DNA of 64,000 bases from Pleurodeles waltl (taxonomy: Eukaryota; Chordata; Amphibia; Caudata; Salamandridae). Below are positions 45,890-57,595 of this stretch, piece after piece; within the stretch, counting starts at the first letter, position 1, and each line of letters begins with the position of its first letter. The stretch lies in NCBI RefSeq assembly GCF_031143425.1, contig NC_090441.1, positions 223,010,928-223,074,927 on the forward strand, given 5' to 3'. A program made the translations under genes and the position numbers. Under the pieces are notes generated by a model. The model did not search any database, had not been told where the DNA came from, and saw only the letters and a list, made by a program, of their open reading frames with translations.

Positions 45890-46352
45890 CGTCTCTGCTG
45901 CTGGCTGCGGTGTTTGTGTGTAAGTTGTGACCACTTTACACACTGAGTGTGACGTGAGTTGTCTTGGGAACACCTTTCACATATTGATGCATATTAGATC
46001 ATGTGTGCAATGAATCCATAGAACACCTGTGTCATGTATGTGTTTACTTCCCTCAGGTGCAGAAACCAGTGACCAGGTCCTGCAGCCTCTGTCCCTGGAG
46101 GTCACAGAGGGGGAGACAGTGGAGGTCACCTGTGGAGGTCACCTGTGACCACACCATTGGCAACCCTACCTACCTCATCTGGTATCGGTATCTCCCTGGG
46201 GGATTCCCCGAGGACCTGATTTCAGGGTACAGCCCTCCCCCAGACATCGCAAACCTCTCAATGTTCATCACCAAGGACCGTGTGTCTACCACTCCGAGGA
46301 TCCGCGGAGCCGGGGTAAGAAACGCTGCCGTGTATTACTGTGGCATGAGGGA
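45890..46352 (+). pseudogene. T-cell-receptor-type V segment 2, frameshifted
   Basis: The leader starts at 45890. Relative to V1 it lacks one base (gtccgtctct against gtccaggctct), which shifts the signal-peptide frame. It ends at a consensus gtaagt donor (45920). The V exon starts at 46057 after cctcag. A 13-bp tandem duplication (gtggaggtcacct twice, about 46120-46145) adds a frameshift and stop at the first Cys. The downstream frame is well conserved: YLIWYRYLPGGFPEDLISGY, DRVSTTPRI, NAAVYYCGMRD, with the second Cys present. It is therefore a pseudogene with two independent lesions. Confidence 0.85.
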
Positions 46353-46390
46353 CACGGTGAGGAAAGTGAGGAGAAACCGCCACAAAAAGA
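46353..46390 (+). promoter_or_regulatory. V(D)J recombination signal of V segment 2
   Basis: The heptamer cacggtg (one change from cacagtg) lies at 46353-46359 and the nonamer acaaaaaga at 46382-46390. The spacer is 22 bp, within one base of the 23-bp class. Confidence 0.8.
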
Positions 46391-46829
46391 GGTGCAAAGA
46401 ACAGGGGACATCGGTAAGGGCAACCCCCGGACCATGTGCTGCTGGTGCCACCCACTGCATTATTGTGTATTACAGCGATGAATAGTGCACCAGAAGCAGC
46501 TGCATTACAAACAATTGTTATCACACCGGGGACCCAAATTGTTGAACTCACAAGTTGCTTGTTTCTTTTTTCTACACAGGCTCATAAAACATTTTTTGTA
46601 TAAAGTGATTTGAGATAATAAATGAAACCATCTCATGTGGAGTGTGTTTTCCTCTGTGCTTGAGTTTTTGTTTAGTTTTCCAAGCAAAAAATATCTCCCA
46701 AAGGTTGTCTGATATAATTGGAGATCACTAGTTTGTTAGCAAACTAGCCAGGGGCACAGAGGGGTTTCTAGGTACCTGCAAACTATTAGCTGTACATGAG
46801 AGTCAGCAAGAGGAGTTTCACTAGAACAG
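46391..46829. other. Unassigned sequence downstream of V segment 2
   Basis: No feature recognised. Confidence 0.35.
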
Positions 46830-47275
46830 ACACAGTGTTGGAAGGCTCCACCTAGGAGAGACACTAGTAGGAATATTGCCCTGCTGAGTCAGTCAGGAGA
46901 GACTCCCTAGGACGGACACAATGTGGGAACGCTCTCCATAGGACAGCCACAATGTGTGACTGCTCTCCCTAGGACGGACACAATGAGGAACGCTCTCCCT
47001 AGGACAGACACAATGTAGGAAATCTCTACCTTGGACAGACACTGTAGGAAAACTCTACCTAGGACAGACACAATGTAGGAACGCTCTCCCTAGGACAGAC
47101 ACAATGTGGGAATGCTCTCCATAGGACAGCCACAATGTGGGAACGCTCTCCCTAGGACAGACACAATGTAGGAAAGCTCTCCCTTGGACAGACACAATGT
47201 AGGAAAACTCTACCTAGGACAGACACAATGTAGGAACGTTCTCCCTAGGACAGACACAATGTAGCAAAGCTCTCC
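46830..47275. repeat. 31-bp tandem repeat, about 13 copies
   Basis: The unit is close to taggacagacacaatgtagg followed by aacgctctccc. Its right end is cut by an LTR start at 47276. Confidence 0.9.
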
Positions 47276-47395
47276 TGTAGGAAAGTACCTTCTTTCTTGG
47301 CATGGTTACCCCCTTTTTCTGCCTGATGTCAGTTTGTTTGACTGTGCTCACTGGGATGCTGATAACCAGGAACCCAGTGATTATGCTCTCTCTCC
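47276..47395 (+). mobile_element. 5' fragment of the long-LTR family
   Basis: It begins tgtaggaaagtaccttcttt, matching the LTR start seen inverted at 63625, and stops after about 120 bp, where Harbinger E3 sequence begins. Confidence 0.78.
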
Positions 47396-47401
47396 CAAAT
47401 C

Positions 47402-47940
47402 TCTGTATGCAGACAAGTACATATCCCATGTGAATTCCATGTTTCCTGGTTCTGTCCATGATTAATTTGTTTTAAGGAACAGTAGAGTGCCCCTGAAGAT
47501 GGAACAACTACAAGAGGACAGAGGGTGGATCATAGGTAAGTTTGCCTGTCACTAACTGACACATTGCAGTAAACCAGCCTGTCTGACTAAGAACATTCCA
47601 ATGACAACTCTGTATTGACCATTTCTCTAGGTGATTCTGGCTATCCAAACTTGCGTTGGCTTCTGACACCAGTGAGGAATCCCAGGACGGAGGCAGAGAG
47701 GAAATACATGGATGTACTAGAAGGGTTATAGGGCATACTATAGGTCTCCTGAAGGCTAGATTCCAGTGTCTACATATCTCTCGGGGTTCCCTGGCCTATG
47801 GGCCTGATAAGGTGTGTAGAACATTGGTGGCCTGCTGCATGCTGCACAATGTGGCAGTGAAACATTCAATCCCCCTTTTGGAGGTGGAGGGTGCTATAGG
47901 TCGTGATGAGGAAGGTGAAGATGTCAATTCCAGGAACTAA
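47402..47940 (+). pseudogene. Transposase of E3, 3' half
   Basis: The first part reads ADKYISHVNSMFPGSVHD and the exon ends at a gtaag donor (intron 47536-47630, 95 bp). The next exon begins GDSGYPNLRWLLTPVRNPRT at 47631, followed by a frameshift. LLKARFQCLHIS and RTLVACCMLHNVAVK then continue to 47940, again with an acidic tail. The region with IDGTH is missing. It shows that the intron before GDSGYP is ancestral to the family. Confidence 0.82.
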
Positions 47941-48434
47941 CTGATACAACTCTACTTCCAATAACTGTGTGGGGCTTCAGCCTGTAAATGTGGTTAGTGA
48001 CTGATACTGTAAGTGTGCCATGTCATCTAAGGGTAATTGGTCATGATAGGCGAGACATGGACCTCTTCAGCATGGTACTGACGGACAATATATGCATTCC
48101 CTCCTTGCCTATTTCGAAACACACATTACCACCACCATGCACAAATTAACAATAAAGTTGTTCCCTGTCAGTTGCATCCATACTCCACTTTGTTCAACAT
48201 TGAAGACAGGGGACAGTGTTACAGGTGAGATATGTTGTTTATTGGTGGAATACAGTGAAAAGTGCTATGTCCAGTGATGGAAGTCTTAATGGTTGGGTGT
48301 CATTAAAACCAACTTGGTGGCAGGCCTGTTTGATGTCATAGATGGGTCCTATTTGTAGTTTAGTACTTTATTTAGCCCTCAACTAAGTGTAGTTGGTGAA
48401 TGGATGGGATGGTTGCTTAGCAGTAGTAGCAGAG

Positions 48435-50019
48435 TCAATTGTTGGAGTGGGGCTTGTTCTTCGCTGGGTTTCCAGTGCCATATCTTAGCCTGAGACTACG
48501 TTTGGGCGCCTTCTGTGGAGCTTCTTGGGGTGGCATGGTTGGGCCTTGTGATTCCTGGGAGGGTATTTCCTGTACTGTTTCAGCTGCTTGGGTCATCTTT
48601 TGCTGGTTGTCCAGGGCTGTTGTGGGGGCCTCTTGTTCGGTGTGGGAGTCTGAGTGTTTGTTGACCAACTGCAGCAGTGTTACAGTAATGGTGGCCATTG
48701 TGGCATTGTGTTCTTTCCACTGCTCCATGGCCTGTTGGTGTTGTTCTAGCTGCATCCTCTGACTTTGCTCCAGGGTGGATACAATCTGTGCCAACCTGTC
48801 TTGGGTATGTTGGTAGGCCCCCAATACCTCTGCAATGATGTCCTGGGCTGCTGCATCTATCCGGTGCCCTACCCCTTGACCCACTGGGGCACTTGACCTT
48901 GTCCTGGCCCCCTGTGCCTGTGTCCCCTGCGCAGGTCTTGATGTGCCATTACTACTGGGGCCCTCGTCTTCCTGCATGTTGGGGGTGGGAGACTGTGGCC
49001 TCTGTAGCTGTGTTCCACCTGTTTGTGCCCTGGGTCAAATGGTGTGGGTACACCTCCCTTGGCCTGTTGGTCTTGACTGGGTGTTAGGGGTGACAGTGTT
49101 TTCTGGGTGGGGCTGCTGCATGGTGGACATCCAGGGCTGTGTGAGGGGCCTGCCTGCTCATCAGTGTCCAGGGATCCTTCACCAGTGTCCTGTGAAGTGC
49201 CTCTGTCTCCCTGGAGTGTTGTGGCACTCCTTGTCCCCTCCATTAGGGTTGCATGGGTGGTGGTGCCTGTTGGGGGACATAGAAATGTATGTTACATATG
49301 CATGAGGGTTTGAGGTGTACTGAACTGTGCAATTTTGTGCTGGTGTGTCTTTCAGTGGCCTTCCAGCGTGCCTTTGTGAGGTGGCCATTGCATTTAGTGT
49401 TAGTGGTGGGGTGACATTGTGGTGGGGGTTATTATTTCATTGTGGGTACATGCAGGGGTGGGTGGCTGTGCACAGCAGGAGTGATGTGGGCCTGGTAGTG
49501 AGTTGTGGGTGATGCAGGGTGGTGGATGTGGTGGGTAATGGCTGGGTGGGGTGTGGGTCTAGGTGGGTGTGTGTGGGGTGGGGTGGGGTGGTGCATGCAT
49601 TACGGGAATGGTGTATATGGGGTAATTGTAGATGACTTACCCGAGTCCATTCCTCCAGTGAGTCCAGTTAGTCCCTCTGGGTGCAGGATGGCAAGTACCT
49701 TCTCCTCCCAGTCTGTGTAGTCAGGTGGTGATGGTGGCGGTCCTCCCCCAGTCTTCTGCACTACAATGTGGTGCCTGGATGCCACAGCCCAGACCTTCCA
49801 CCACAGGTTGTTCCATCTCTTGCGGATGTCGTCCCTGGTGCATAGATGGTGTCCAACTGCATTCACCTTGTTCACAATGGTCTACCACAGCTCCATTTTC
49901 TGGGCGATGGGAGTGTGCGGCACCTCGGACCCGAATATTTGTGGCTCCACTTTTAGGATCTCGTCCACCATGGTCCTTAGCTCCCTTTCGGTGAAGTGTG
50001 GATTTTTGGGGGAGGACAT
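48435..50019 (-). pseudogene. SANT-B (NAIF1-like) of E3
   Basis: Exon 1 (50019-49641) begins MSSPKNPHFTERELRTMVDE and has one internal TAG after EMELW-type text (QKMELW). It then reads IRKRWNNLWWKVW and a Pro-rich stretch, to a gtaagt donor. Exon 2 starts at 49266 after cccaacag. It reads a Gly/Ser/Thr-rich spacer in one frame (to 48869) and changes frame to a helical part (AYQHTQDRLAQIVSTLEQSQ, 48977 on). The end is basic (KRSLRLRYG) at 48435. The layout equals that of E1 SANT-B, with one stop and one frameshift. Confidence 0.78.
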
Positions 50020-50560
50020 GGTGGGGGTGGTGGATGGCGTTGGGACTGGGGACGGGGTTTGGGTGCTCCTGTGTGGGTCGATATGCGTGTCATGTCTGCT
50101 AGCGTTCTCTGTCTGGCTCTGGTGCTCTCCGTCTTCTGGTCCTGGTTTCGTTGCAAGGGATTGTGGGGTGTGTCTTGGGGTGTTTTATGGCGTTGTGGAT
50201 GTGTGTCAGGTGTGTGGGTGCTAAGCCTAGCCAATGTGTGCACTGGTTGCTGTTGCACCCACTTGGCGCCCGTGGCGGTCGCAGCCGCCAGTGGTCGTCC
50301 GGCCTCCACTGTCCGCCGAGGTGATTTGTGCATCATTATTTGGAGGGCGGGATGTGGGTGTGCTTGGCGGTGGCGGGGTGGGGTGGGCCAGGATTCCCGC
50401 CGATGGGGTCCTGGTGGGGAGTGGTGGTCTGGGATTTTTTGGCTGGGTTGGGTTTTTCAATCATTACATGGCGAGTTTCCATTCGCCGCCACCGGCAGGA
50501 TTCTGTTCACCGCCGATATGGCGGTCGGCGGTCTTTCCCACCATGTTCATAATGACCACC

Positions 50561-51480
50561 AAAGTCTGCTTATGTGCGCACAAATAATTTCAAATGACCT
50601 TCAGCGATCATGTGTCAATGTGTATTAATGTCTGTATTGTCACTAAACATGGCATCTAGCATAGTAGGTGCTTTTTAATCCGAAGTCTCACATTTCCCCA
50701 TGCAGGTGAGTATGGTGCACATGGAAGCATGACTCCAACATCTTGTGATTAGAATGTCATGTATGGACCCCGGAGTGAAAGACAGGATTACCATCTTCTG
50801 TCTGTAAGAGTTTAGAATGCTCCTTTCCAAATTAACTTCTACAGCTGTGTGTTAACAGATTTCCAACTTCTGATTTCCAACTTCTGAGGTGAGTTTGGTG
50901 GTGGCTTCATAAGAGGAGCTTCCTGAAACCACTGAATGTGGCTGGTGCTTAGAGTTCAGATCAGGGGTGGGATAAATAGTCTCCCACGAGACTCCAGAGG
51001 ATGTGAGCTGGAGAGAGCAAGCAAGATTTGCCATCCCCTTGTATAATTTTCTAACTCTCAAATGGCTGTGCGGTCTTGTACATCGCATGGTGTAGTTTGC
51101 ATTGGTTTTCAGCTCTGCTCATCCTACCGGCACTAAACTGCAGTGCAAGCAGTCTAAACTTCATATTTTCTGCCTGTCGGTGAAATTCTATGGAATTTCG
51201 GTGAGTGTTTCTGTAGGTCCGTGGAATTCCACAGAGTGAAATTCAGCGAGTTCCGCCCACTCCTAGATCTGAAAAAATGAAGTTAATGTGGCATTAGGCC
51301 TTCTTATCAGGGAGACCAGATCATCGGGGCCTGCACACGTTCCCAACATGTCCACCACAAGACAGCTCCAACTCTGATAGAAATATCACAGAGCCTAAAA
51401 GAGTCCAAGTGGGGAAAAGGGGATTAGGTAGGGAACAGCTGGGAAGGAGACCTGTAGGAAGCAAAAGGTTAAAATACACA
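50561..51480. other. Mostly unassigned sequence
   Basis: No gene recognised. A short inverted motif, gaaattc..gaattc (about 51185-51250), may be part of another small element. Confidence 0.4.
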
Positions 51481-52109
51481 GGGGGTGATTCTAACTCTGG
51501 CGGGCGGCGGAGGCCGCCCGTCAGAGTTCCCCCGCCAGAATACCGCACCGCGGTCATTAGACCGCTGCGGGCATTCTGGGTTTTACACTGGGCTGGCGGG
51601 CGACCGCCAAAAGGCCGCCCGCCAGCCCAGTGTAAAACTACCTTCCCACGAGGACGCCGGCTCCGAATGGATCCGGCGGAGTGGGAAGGTGCGACGGGTG
51701 CAGTGGCACCCGTCGCGAATTTCACTGTCTGCAATGCAGACAGTGAAATTCATTGTGGGGCCCTCTTACGGGGGCCCCTGCAGTGCCCATGCAATTGGCA
51801 TGGGCACAGCAGGGGCCCCCAGGGGCCCCACGACACCCCATACCGCCATCCTGTTCCTGGCGGGCGAACCGCCAGGAACAGGATGGCGGTATGGGGTGTC
51901 TGAATCCCCATGGCGGCGCAGCGAGCTGTGCCGCCATGGAGGATTCAGAAGGGCAGCGGAAAACCGGCGGGAGACCGCCGGTTTTCCACTTCTGACCGCG
52001 GCCGAACTGCCGCGGTCAGAATGCCCTGCAGGGCACCACCAGCCTGTTGGCGGTGCCACCGTCATTTTAGCCCTGGCGGTCGACGACCGCCAGGGTTAGA
52101 ATGACCCCC
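51481..52109. mobile_element. 629-bp MITE with 3-bp target duplication
   Basis: The left end gggggtgattctaactctgg is matched at the right end, inverted, by gggggtcattctaaccctgg. Direct flanks are aca on both sides (51478-51480 and 52110-52112). The body is GC-rich and made of nested inverted repeats (for example around 51700-51950). The ends resemble the Harbinger left end, so mobilisation by the same transposase family is likely. Confidence 0.88.
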
Positions 52110-52112
52110 ACA

Positions 52113-52290
52113 ATATCAGAATATAATCACATTCACTTTCACTAGATTATGGTTCTAAGCATTGTCTTACTGTAACCATGGATAATCTAAGAAGTGACTT
52201 TAAGTAGACCTCAAGAACTCTGGGTACCTGGAACAAATCAAGAATGATTAATGCAATGTTTCATATGAGCTTTTCATAAAATGTCACATA
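52113..52290. other. Unassigned sequence
   Basis: Short stretch between the MITE and the older Harbinger copy. Nothing recognised. Confidence 0.4.
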
Positions 52291-53180
52291 GGAGACCATT
52301 ACAACCCTGGCGGTCGGTGTTAAAGCGTCAGTAAGACTGCCAACAGGCCGGCGGTAAAATTTTTGCAAATACGACCGTGGCAGAAACCACCAACAAAGAC
52401 AGCCACTTTAACACTCCGACCGCCATGGCGGTACAAACAAACAGCGCGGCGGTCACCACCAACAGACAGGCGGAGGACAAAGTACCGCCCACAGTATCAC
52501 AACCTACCAATCCGCCACCTTTTCAGGGGCGGATTCACTGTGGATAAAAACACGGTGGAAACAGGATTCTGAAGGGGAAATGCTCACCTCTACACACCCC
52601 ACGAGGAACTAGGACACCATGGATCCAGAACTCCAAATTCTCCCTGCGATAGTCTTCCTGCTCCTCTACCAGGAGCACGAACGACGGCGGCGAAGACCAC
52701 AGTGAGTACTGCACCTACAACACAGGGGAGGGAAAAAACAGGGACACGCAACACACAACACCGCCACTCTCACCCACTACAACACACACACTAATACATA
52801 TTGATACATCACAGTTACACCCCACAACCCCCCCGGAAGAATGCAAAGACAAAAGAAAAAAAGTGTAACCATTGTAATATATTAAAATCAAGTAGGCAAA
52901 AATATATGTATACTCCATTAACAAAATATACACCAAGCATAGTGGTCCAGGTAGTGCTCCAATTAAGTCTGTGGAACACTGGGCCCACACGGTATGGGCA
53001 AGGCCCACACAAGATCCCCGACCATGACGGAGAGAACACTGCAGGGGCATCAGAGAGCAACAAAACAGGCACCTCAGGGGGACGGAAAGGGGGGGGTAAC
53101 TCAGCCGGTTGAGTGCACGACGCCAAATCCACGAGAGGGCCACATGCCCACTGTTCAATCCTGGGGAGTGCAAAGACACA
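52291..53180 (+). mobile_element. Left end of an older Harbinger copy (E4-old)
   Basis: It begins gagaccattacaaccctggc, aligns with the first 890 bp of E2, and stops inside the first 64-bp unit (cctggggagtgcaaagacaca). E4 starts at that point. Its right part is not in the window or is lost. Confidence 0.78.
52619..52701 (+). pseudogene. Transposase exon 1 in E4-old, uninterrupted
   Basis: The exon starts MDPELQILPAIVFLL, continues as a short hydrophobic then Arg-rich sequence (ERRRRRP), and ends at a gtgagt donor after 52701. The equivalent exons in E2 and E4 carry a stop and a 4-bp deletion, so this is the only open copy. The element itself is cut by E4, so no product is expected. Confidence 0.6.
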
Positions 53181-53509
53181 GGGGGTCATTCCAACCTTGG
53201 TGGTCGGTGTTAAAGCGGCGGCCAAGCCGCCAACAGGCAGGTGGTCAAAAAAATGGAATTCTGACCCTGGCGGAAACCGCCAACAGAGACCGCCACTTTA
53301 ACACTCCGACCGCCACGGCGGGACAAACAAACAGCGCGGCGGTCCCTGCCAACAGACAGGCGGGAGACAAAGTACCGCCCACCCTATCACAACCCACCAA
53401 TCCGCCACCTTTTCCGGGGCGGTAGCCCCGCCGATAAAAACACGGCGGAAACAGACATCACGAACGGAAAACGCTCACCTCTACACACTCCACGAGGAAT
53501 CTGAACAGC

Positions 53510-53588
53510 ATGGAACCCGAACTACACATCCTACCATTGTCTTCCTGCTCCTCCACCAGGAGCACGAACGGCGGCGCAGAAGACACCG
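53510..53588 (+). pseudogene. Transposase exon 1 in E4
   Basis: The start is at 53510 (MEPEL), but a 4-bp deletion near 53525-53535 compared with E4-old shifts the frame. The donor gtgagt follows 53588. Confidence 0.6.
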
Positions 53589-54055
53589 GTGAGTACTGCA
53601 CCTACGACACAGGGGAGGGAAAAAATTACGGGCACACACATACGCGACACACCCACCACCACCCTCACCCACTACAACACACACATCAATGCATAGCAAC
53701 ACATCACAGTTACCCTCCCAATCCCCCGGCAGAATGCAAAGACAAAAGGAAATGACCATGAACATTGAATTATATTGTACGGCTAAGTAAAAATTTATGT
53801 GAAACATCTATAACTCTATATACATATTTAAATTGTCTGGTCCAAAATGGGCATCAGCCATTGTTCCTGGGCCAATGGGCCTAAACACATGGGGAAAGCT
53901 CACAGAGGAGACCCGAATCCATTAGAGAGAACACTGCAGGGGCATCAGATAGCAAAACTACAGGCACCTCAGGGGGAAGTGAAGGGGGGGCACCTCAGCC
54001 AGATGAGTACACGACGCCAGAACCACGAGGGGCCTCCATGGACACTGTGCCATCC

Positions 54056-54672
54056 TGGGGAGTGCAAAGCCACAGTCTCACAAGTCTCTACAGTGGGTGG
54101 ATTGCCCACTGTGCCATCCTGGGGAGTGCAAAGCCACAGTCTCACAAGTCTCTACAGTGGGTGGGTTGCCCACTGTTCAATCCTGGGGAGTGCAAAGCCA
54201 CAGTCTCACAAGTCTCTACAGTGGGTGGATTGCCCACTGTGCCATCCTGGGGAGTGAAAAGCCACAGTCTCACAAGTCTCTACAGTGGGTGGGTTGCCCA
54301 CTGTGCCATCCTGGGGAGTGCAAAGGCACAGTCTCACAAGTCTCTACAGTGGGTGGGTTACCCACTGTTCAATCCTGGGGAGTGCAAAGCAACAGTCTCA
54401 CAAGTCTCTACAGTGGGTGGATTGCCCACTGTGCCATCCTGGGGAGTGCAAAGCCACAGTCTCACAAGTCTCTACAGTGGGTGGATTGCCCACTGTGCCA
54501 TCCTGGGGAGTGCAAAGCCACAGTCTCACAAGTCTCTATAGTGGGTGGGTTGCCCACTGTTCAATCCTGGGGAGTGCAAAGCCACAGTCTCACAAGTCTC
54601 TACAGTGGGTGGATTGCCCACTGCTCTATCCTGGGGAGTGCAAAGCCACAGTCTCACAAGTGGATTACAGAC
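54056..54672. repeat. 64-bp array with hairpins, ten copies, E4
   Basis: Units start at tggggagtgcaaag at 54056 and every 64 bp to 54632. Each contains cagtgggtggattgcccactg. Units are more than 95 percent alike by eye, with two alternating versions, -gtgccatcc- and -ttcaatcc-, so this array was probably homogenised recently. Confidence 0.95.
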
Positions 54673-54764
54673 TCCACTGGTTCTGGAGGAGGCATGGTGC
54701 CCAGAGTGCTTTGTGCAGCCCTGCCCGACACAGATGCAGGCCTGCCCCTTCTGCCAATGGGCCA

Positions 54765-55480
54765 GCGGTGCGTGACACGACGGTGCCCAGCGGAGCGGTG
54801 CTTGAGATGAAGGGCCCAGCGGAGCGGTGCTTGAGATGAAGGGCCCAGCAGAGCGGTGCTTGAGATGAAGGGCCCAGCGGAGCGGTGCTTGAGAGGAAGG
54901 GCCAGCGGCGGTGCTTGAGAGGAAGGGCCCAGCGGAGCCGTGCAGAGACGGCGGTGCCCAGCGGAGCGGTGCTTGAGATGAAGGGCCCAGCGGAGCGGTG
55001 CTTGAGATGAAGGGCCCAGCGGAGTGGTGCTTGAGATGAAGGGCCCAGCAGAGCGGTGCTTGAGAGGAAGGGCCCAGCAGAGTGGTGCAGAGACGGCGGT
55101 GCCCAGCGGAGCAGTGCTTGAGATGAAGGGCCCAGCGGAGCGGTGCTTGAGATGAAGGGCCCAGCGGAGCGGTGCTTGAGATGAAGGGCCCAGCAGAGCG
55201 GTGCTTGAGATGAAGGGCCCAGCGGAGCGGTGCTTGAGAGGAAGGGCCAGCGGGCGGTGCTTGAGAGGAAGGGCCCAGCGGAGCGGTGCAGAGACGGCGG
55301 TGCCCAGCGGAGCGGTGCTTGAGATGAAGGGCCCAGCGGAGCGGTGCTTGAGATGAAGGGCCCAGCGGAGTGGTGCTTGAGATGAAGGGCCCAGCGGAGT
55401 GGTGCAGAGACGGCGGTGCCCAGCGGAGCAGTGCTTGAGAGGAAGGGCCCAGCGGAGCGGTGCAGAGACGGCGGTGCCCT
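54765..55480. repeat. 29-bp GC-rich minisatellite, E4
   Basis: The unit is close to cggagcggtgcttgagatga then agggcccag. Several shorter or cggtgcccag-type units (with agagacggcggtgcccag) are placed at intervals, giving a higher-order pattern. Confidence 0.93.
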
Positions 55481-55935
55481 GTTCAGCGGTTCTTGACTTG
55501 AAGGGCCCTGTTCAGCTGTTCTTGACTTGAAGGGCCCTGTTCAGCGGTGCTTGACTTGAAGGGCCCTGTTCAGCGGTTCTTGAGACAGCAGTGCCCTGTT
55601 CAGCGGTTCTTGACTTGAAGGGCCCTGTTCAGCGGTGCTTGACTTGAAGGGCCCTGTTTAGTAGTGCTTGACTTGAAGGGCCCTGTTCAGCGGTGCTTGA
55701 CTTGAAGGGCCCTGTTCAGCGGTTCTTGAGACGGCAGTGCCCTGTTCAGCGCTTCTTGACTTGAAGGGCCCTGTTCAGCGTTGCTTGACTTGAAGGGCCC
55801 TGTTCAGCGGTGCTTGACTTGAAGGGCCCTGTTCAGAGGTTCTTGAGACGGCGGTGCCCTGTTCAGCGGTTCTTGACTTGAAGGGCCCTGTTCAGCGGTT
55901 CTTGAGACGGCGGTGCCATGTTCAGCGGTTCTTGA
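55480..55935. repeat. Second 29-bp minisatellite, E4
   Basis: The unit is close to cggttcttgacttgaagggc then cctgttcag. It is related to the E2 array at 30488-30960. Confidence 0.93.
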
Positions 55936-56375
55936 CGTGTGTCCAGGGCACCAGATCCGGCCATGAAATGGATTTTACTCACCACCAGACAATTGGCTGC
56001 CGGGCCCTTCGTGCACATCTGTCTTTTCGCTTGCGGGGCCCTCCTGTGCTGCAGTCCTGGGCCCCGGGTGTCCTTCTTCACACCTGGAATGGGGCTAGTG
56101 GGGCCATCCTGGGCAGCTCGGCTGCTGCCGGACTTGTCGGGCGTGCTGCCCTTGCCACCCTTCTCTGCTCCTCTGTGGCCCTTTCCTCCCTTTTTCGGTG
56201 TGCCAGGTGGCACCCCACTTCCTGACGGTGCCAGGGTAGTGGAGCCTGCTGTGTCTGGCCTCTCGTGCCGGCCACTTGGTTTCATGGGTTTTTTTCCTGG
56301 GGGGGGGGCTGGCTGTCTCTTTACTGCTAGCCGAAGTGGATGGCCTTGAAGGTGGGGGACTCCAAAATCCTTGGA

Positions 56376-57595
56376 CTATTGTCCTTGTAGGTCCAGGGTT
56401 TGTGGTGGCTGAGGTGCTGATTGGAGACTTATGAGTTGGAGGGGGTGGTTCAGGTGATGGGAGGAGGTTAACTTTGGACAGGAAAAGCTTCTTAGGAGCA
56501 GTGGGAAGGGTAGGTGTAGTGGGTATTGGAGTGGAGGAAGAGGATGTGGTTGTAGGAGAGTCAAGTCTGGTGTCTTTGGGTGCAGGTGCTTGTGCTGGAG
56601 GCTGTCGTGAAGTGGATGGCTGTTGGGTGGGTGGCTGACTGCGTTTGTGTGGTTTGGAAGAGGGGGTGACAGACACACTGGGAGAGGACACAGGGGACGT
56701 GTAAATGGTAGTGGGGGTGGTGACTGCACTTGTGCGGAGTGTTCTGGTGGGTGTGCTGGTGATGGACGTAGTGGTGATGATGTTGTGCATGCAAGTGTGA
56801 GTGGAGACGTCACAGGGAGGGAGGAGGGAGACGAGGAGGAGGGGGACACAGAGGAGGCAGTGGCTGTTGGGATGTCTGCATGTGGATGTTGCTTGGGTGA
56901 ATGCTTGTGTGATGTGTGGTGCTTATGTCTGGATGAGCTTGCCTTGGGTGTTGAGGTGTGTGCAGGCAGGTCTGTAGGTGTGTCTGGGATAGGCAGAGGT
57001 ACAGGGGAGTGGGACTGGGTTGAGGAAGTTGGAGGTGGGAGGCAGGAGACAGGGACAATGGCTGCCGTCAGTGCTGAGGCCAGAGCGTTGAACGATCGCT
57101 GATGGGCAGCCTGACCCGAATGAATGCCCTCCAGGTATGCATTACTCCAGTGCACCTCCCTCTCTACACCCTGGATGGCATTCAAAAGGGTAGACTGCCC
57201 AACAATGAGTGTCCTGAGGAGGTCAATGACCTCCTCACTGAGGGCAGCTGGGGTAACTGGGGCAGGGCCTGAGGTGCCTGGGGCGAAGGAGATGCCCACC
57301 TTCCTGGGTGAGCGGGCATGGGGCAAACGCTGAGGGGATGCTGGGAGGGCGGAGCTGGTGCGCTGGGTGGCGGCTGTACCTGTTGTTGCGGTGGGCACGG
57401 ATGTTGCCGCCACCACAAGGGAGCTCCCTTCCGAGGACGTGTCTGTGTCGCTGGTGTCACCACGTGTCCCCGCTGTGGAGCTCCCCTCGCCCTCCGTCTC
57501 ACTGGTGTACTCCGAGTCGGTTGCATGGCCCTCCATGGGCATGTGAGATGCAGCTCCCTCGTGCTCCGATGCCACTTCTCCTCCGACTGATGATG
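56376..57595 (-). pseudogene. SANT-A exon 3 of E4
   Basis: The acceptor is a CT-rich tract and gtgcattag before 57595. The text upstream in the same frame (to 57665) is intron. The exon opens with a Gly/Glu-rich acidic stretch (EVASEHEGAASH), then Ser/Thr-rich text and a conserved segment LIVGQSTLLNAIQGVEREV with SNAYLEGIHSGQ. It then becomes a long His/Pro/Ser/Thr-rich tail. About 400 codons are open, longer than in E2. Another frame (56095-56790) has text alike to E2 C-terminus, so the last part has a shift. Confidence 0.65.

Larger units (their letters stand above)
47396..50560 (+). mobile_element. Harbinger element E3, left-truncated
   Basis: It contains the 3' half of a transposase (+) and a SANT-B gene (-). 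The right end is ttcataatgaccacc (about 50546-50560). It is more diverged from E1 and E2 than they are from each other, judging from the SANT-B spacer. Confidence 0.78.

Noticed and set aside
54056..55935. Regularly spaced repeats, considered as a CRISPR array
   Set aside because: The repeats are contiguous minisatellites without unique spacers in a eukaryotic sequence with introns.
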